In this document: positions 61,319 to 64,000 of the stretch, one piece after another
Numbering within the stretch: position 1 is the first letter of the stretch
Layout of the letters: each line of letters starts with the position of its first letter
From: Candidatus Gorgonimonas eunicellae
GTDB lineage: Bacteria > Pseudomonadota > Gammaproteobacteria > Pseudomonadales > Endozoicomonadaceae
Direction: 5' to 3'
NCBI GenBank assembly: GCA_929200395.1
Contig: CAKMZJ010000001.1
Span: forward strand, 50,821-114,820
Length of the DNA: 64,000 bases
Notes under the pieces: generated by a model
What the model saw: only the letters and a program-made list of their open reading frames with translations
What the model was told of the DNA's origin: nothing
Databases searched by the model: none
Program-made: the position numbers and the translations under genes

Positions 61319-63769
61319 CTATAAAAGTTCTATAAGTTTTGTTAGATAATTTATATCGCTATAAGCTGCAATAGATAACTTCTCTTTTCCATTAGCGTAT
61401 AAAATTTTTACTGCACTTTTAAATCCTAAATCAATTGCTAGATGAAAAGGATTTTGCCCTCTCTTGTTTGCAAGACAAACATCAGCACCTCTAGTTAGTA
61501 ATAATTTTATAGCATCTTCACTACCAAACATAACCGCGAAATGTAAAGGAGTATCATCATTGTTATCTTTAAAATTCACATCACTTCCAGCAGTTATTAA
61601 TAATTCAATTGCTTTAATATTATTAGCCTTAATTGCATAGATTAGAGGCGTATAACCCTTCTTATCTGTTACATTAACTGTCGCACAATAATTCAATAAC
61701 AATTCAACAAGTTTTATGTCTTGTGTAGCTTGTGATGCATAGTGAATAACCGCCATGCCTGCATTGTTTGTGATATCTCTATTTATTGCTTCCAGTAATA
61801 AAATTTTAATTATATTTTCATTTCGATTTAAAATTGCGTGATGCAACGCTGTGTTGCCTTCAGCATCTTGTTGATCAAGATCTATTTGCATTGTTTTTTC
61901 TTTAAATAGCGCTATTAATTTTTTCAATACATTACATAAATCATGCTTTATTACTAAATTAATTAATTTATACTGAGGATTTAAAGCTACAATTTGCTTT
62001 AAAACATCAGTTATTATATCCGCTGTTTCCTTGTTACATTCTATAATTTCAGCTTCAATTATTTTAAGCACAACGGCTAAATCACTTATCTTATTACTAT
62101 TTTGAAGAAAAACATTTACCTTTGCATCTAATAAAGCTTGAATAATCTGAAAGTCTTTATTTTTAGTTGCATAAAACAAAGCAGTGTTTCCTAAACAATC
62201 TTGTGCATTAATATTAACTTGTCTTTTTATTAACAGCTTAATAGTTTCACAGCTTTCTATTGTTCTTTCTTTGCAATCAGCAACATGATGCAGGGCTGTT
62301 TTACCATTTTTATCGATAGCATTAACATCAGCCTTATGAGCTAATAACACTTCAACCGCATCTAAGCTATTGTTTTGAACTGCAACATGAAGTGGATAAC
62401 AACCTTGATCATCTGTATTTATAGGATCAAATTTAAACTCATCAGAATATTTAGAAAAATTGCTGTATAGCCAAGTTAATAGTGCTTTTAAATTATGAGT
62501 AATGGCTATGTAAGCAACTGTTGTGGTATGGTGGTATAGCTCTTCCCATTTTTTATTTATATTGTTTAGGCATGCTAATACAGTTTGATTAATAATGCTA
62601 TCTTCAATATTTTCAGACAACTTAGGAGAAGTTTTTTCTATTTGTTCATTTAACTCAAATAGAATAAGTTCTAAATAACTATAGTCTTTTCTATTTATAA
62701 GAAAAATATTAGCTCCTAAATTTAACAATCTATTAACAAAAGAAAAATTTTTATTTTTTATAGCATAATATAAAGGTGTGTTTTTTTTGTCATCAATTAT
62801 ATCTACATTTAGCCCATAAGATACTAGATCTTCTAGCGATTTTACCTCTTGATAACGAGGACTTTTTGCTAAGAAATGAAAGATAGTAGACTTAGAATTA
62901 TCTACTGCGTTTCTATCAGCATTTTGACTGATTAAATAATAAATTGCTGCTATATTTGTAAATATATATGCGTAATGCAAAGGAGTTTTACCGGTATCAT
63001 CTGCTATTTCAATATTTGCGTTGTTTTTTATTAGCAACTCTATTATATCTATACAATTATCAGCTTTTTGCTGAATAGCTAGGTGTATTGGGGCGCATCC
63101 TTTATCATCTTGTTGATTAATATTATCTTTACAAATTAATAGCTTTATTACCTCTATATTTTCAGCGCCTATTGCATAATGCAATGGAGTATAATTATTT
63201 TTACCTTTAAGAGTAAGATCAGCACCGTTTTGCACTAGCTCATAAACAAACTCTTTATTTCCTGATTGTATAGCAAGGGTTAAAGCACTATGATAATCAT
63301 CTTTTAATTTATTTACATCTGCATTGCATGCAAGTAAAATTTTTATTATCTCGATATCTGCATTGTTTTTAATTGCTAGCGTAAGCGGAGTATCTCCGTC
63401 AGCATTTACTTCATTTATATTAGCACCATTCTTATAAAATATTGTTATTGCTTCTTCATTATTTGCTAATACCGCAAGATGACAACCAGTATTATTATTG
63501 TTGCCTACTCTAGCGTTGACACCATATTTACCATTTTTTAAAGCCCCTTGGATAACTTCGTTGTCATGGGATTTTATTGCTTCTTTTACAATTTGATGAT
63601 CAGACAAGACTCTAATATTTCGGGGCTGTCTTTGTTCTGTTATCTCTCTAGCAAGATACTCAGGTGATTCATCACAAAATTTTACCATTTTTTTTGTTTT
63701 TTCTTTTGTAGCATTATGTTGAGAAACATTAATACTACTAGAAAAATCTGTTGCGTCTATTGAATGCAT
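61319..63769 (-). CDS. Large ankyrin-repeat protein, putative effector
   Basis: An 816-residue protein made mostly of ankyrin repeats. About sixteen to eighteen can be seen, from residue 85 on (for example GDTPLTLAIKNNADIEIIKI, GKTPLHYAYIFTNIAAIYYL, GNTALHHAILNRNENIIKIL, DDTPLHFAVMFGSEDAIKLL). Two longer helical insertions at about residues 360-430 and 560-620 interrupt the array. The N-terminal 40 residues are Ser/Thr/Asn-rich (DATDFSSSINVSQHNATKEK), suitable for a secretion signal. No catalytic domain is apparent. Ankyrin arrays of this size in intracellular bacteria usually bind host proteins; secretion here is inferred. Family A elements lie just downstream and just upstream of the gene. 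Confidence 0.9.
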   Translation of the reverse strand: MHSIDATDFSSSINVSQHNATKEKTKKMVKFCDESPEYLAREITEQRQPRNIRVLSDHQIVKEAIKSHDNEVIQGALKNGKYGVNARVGNNNNTGCHLAVLANNEEAITIFYKNGANINEVNADGDTPLTLAIKNNADIEIIKILLACNADVNKLKDDYHSALTLAIQSGNKEFVYELVQNGADLTLKGKNNYTPLHYAIGAENIEVIKLLICKDNINQQDDKGCAPIHLAIQQKADNCIDIIELLIKNNANIEIADDTGKTPLHYAYIFTNIAAIYYLISQNADRNAVDNSKSTIFHFLAKSPRYQEVKSLEDLVSYGLNVDIIDDKKNTPLYYAIKNKNFSFVNRLLNLGANIFLINRKDYSYLELILFELNEQIEKTSPKLSENIEDSIINQTVLACLNNINKKWEELYHHTTTVAYIAITHNLKALLTWLYSNFSKYSDEFKFDPINTDDQGCYPLHVAVQNNSLDAVEVLLAHKADVNAIDKNGKTALHHVADCKERTIESCETIKLLIKRQVNINAQDCLGNTALFYATKNKDFQIIQALLDAKVNVFLQNSNKISDLAVVLKIIEAEIIECNKETADIITDVLKQIVALNPQYKLINLVIKHDLCNVLKKLIALFKEKTMQIDLDQQDAEGNTALHHAILNRNENIIKILLLEAINRDITNNAGMAVIHYASQATQDIKLVELLLNYCATVNVTDKKGYTPLIYAIKANNIKAIELLITAGSDVNFKDNNDDTPLHFAVMFGSEDAIKLLLTRGADVCLANKRGQNPFHLAIDLGFKSAVKILYANGKEKLSIAAYSDINYLTKLIELL

Positions 63770-63948
63770 ATATACCTTATAAAACTATAATATGATAATT
63801 ATATTAAAAAAATATAGACATCATCTAGAAATAATGGTTCAGATATAATTCATTTTTTTTATTAAGCATTATTTAACTATACTTTTTAACTGTAGGTAAT
63901 GGATATATCAATCTACATCACTAAGTATTATCCATATTTAAAAGCATA

Positions 63949-64000
63949 TATACACGTGGCAGTTGGAAATGCAAGTTTTCAGCAAGTGATTATAAGTTTT
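63949..64000 (+). repeat. MITE-like element, family A, left end (runs off the window)
   Basis: TATACACGTGGCAGTTGGAA followed by GCAAGTTTTCAGCAAGTGAT and TATAAGTTTT is a near-perfect match to the start of the full copy. The rest lies beyond the window. The copy appears young. Confidence 0.8.

Noticed and set aside
1..64000. tRNA, rRNA, CRISPR array, prophage or complete insertion sequence
   Set aside because: I looked for GC-rich tRNA-like cloverleaf arms, regularly spaced short repeats, and transposase or phage genes on both strands and found none. The family A and B repeats are dispersed, not arrays.

Overview
The window comes from a very AT-rich gammaproteobacterium that probably lives inside eukaryotic cells. 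Housekeeping genes (eno, galE, murJ, fimV, mnmA, glmU/glmS, folC, clpP/clpX, rsmJ, gshB) are of gammaproteobacterial type and mostly full length, so the genome is not in terminal decay. FimV and a Tim44-like protein fit a free-living-type gammaproteobacterial ancestry. Between these genes sit many proteins with eukaryote-like domains, plus part of a type III secretion system (T3SS) of the sctN-O-P-Q order. I cannot name the genus from sequence alone. No rRNA, tRNA, CRISPR array or transposase gene was recognised.

Layout. 1-4.4 kb: C-terminus of an unknown protein, a MaoC-like hydratase, enolase, a possible papain-fold protein and galE. 5.3-11 kb: an RRM RNA-binding protein, a WecA-like glycosyl-phosphate transferase, MurJ and FimV. 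11.4-28.9 kb: an island rich in ubiquitin-pathway-like proteins, namely a RING-H2 protein with a co-oriented membrane protein, an IpaH-type NEL E3 ligase that also carries a C-terminal U-box-like domain, an F-box protein, a clan-CE (YopJ/Ulp1-like) enzyme, a C2H2 zinc-finger protein and a USP-type deubiquitinase. Core genes (tim44-like, mnmA, a vanZ-like gene) are scattered among them. 28.9-34 kb: glmU-glmS and folC. 34-41.8 kb: an ankyrin-like protein, an Smr protein, clpP/clpX separated by repeat elements, a small basic protein and a J-domain repeat protein. 42-48.6 kb: a TonB-dependent receptor, a YfiR-like periplasmic protein and a hybrid histidine kinase in one operon, followed by a small membrane protein and a LuxR-type regulator whose receiver has lost its key residues. 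48.9-54.8 kb: two tandem paralogues of unknown function and sctN-O-P-Q. 54.9-58.8 kb: a KefB-type antiporter, rsmJ and gshB. 58.9-64 kb: two paralogous membrane proteins with a U-box-like tail, a proline-rich membrane protein and a large ankyrin protein.

How it may work together: the T3SS proteins would export effectors, and the best-supported effector candidates either attach ubiquitin (NEL/U-box, RING, F-box, membrane-bound U-box-like) or remove or modify it or other host substrates (USP, clan CE). Ankyrin, J-domain and zinc-finger proteins fit the same host-manipulation theme. Secretion itself is inferred, not visible.

Non-coding DNA holds a family of short elements with about 24-bp terminal inverted repeats beginning TATACACGTGGCA. 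There are at least seven copies or fragments, one of full length (269 bp) and others internally deleted. They cluster beside effector-like genes and between clpP and clpX. A second, shorter repeat family and several perfect hairpins are also present.
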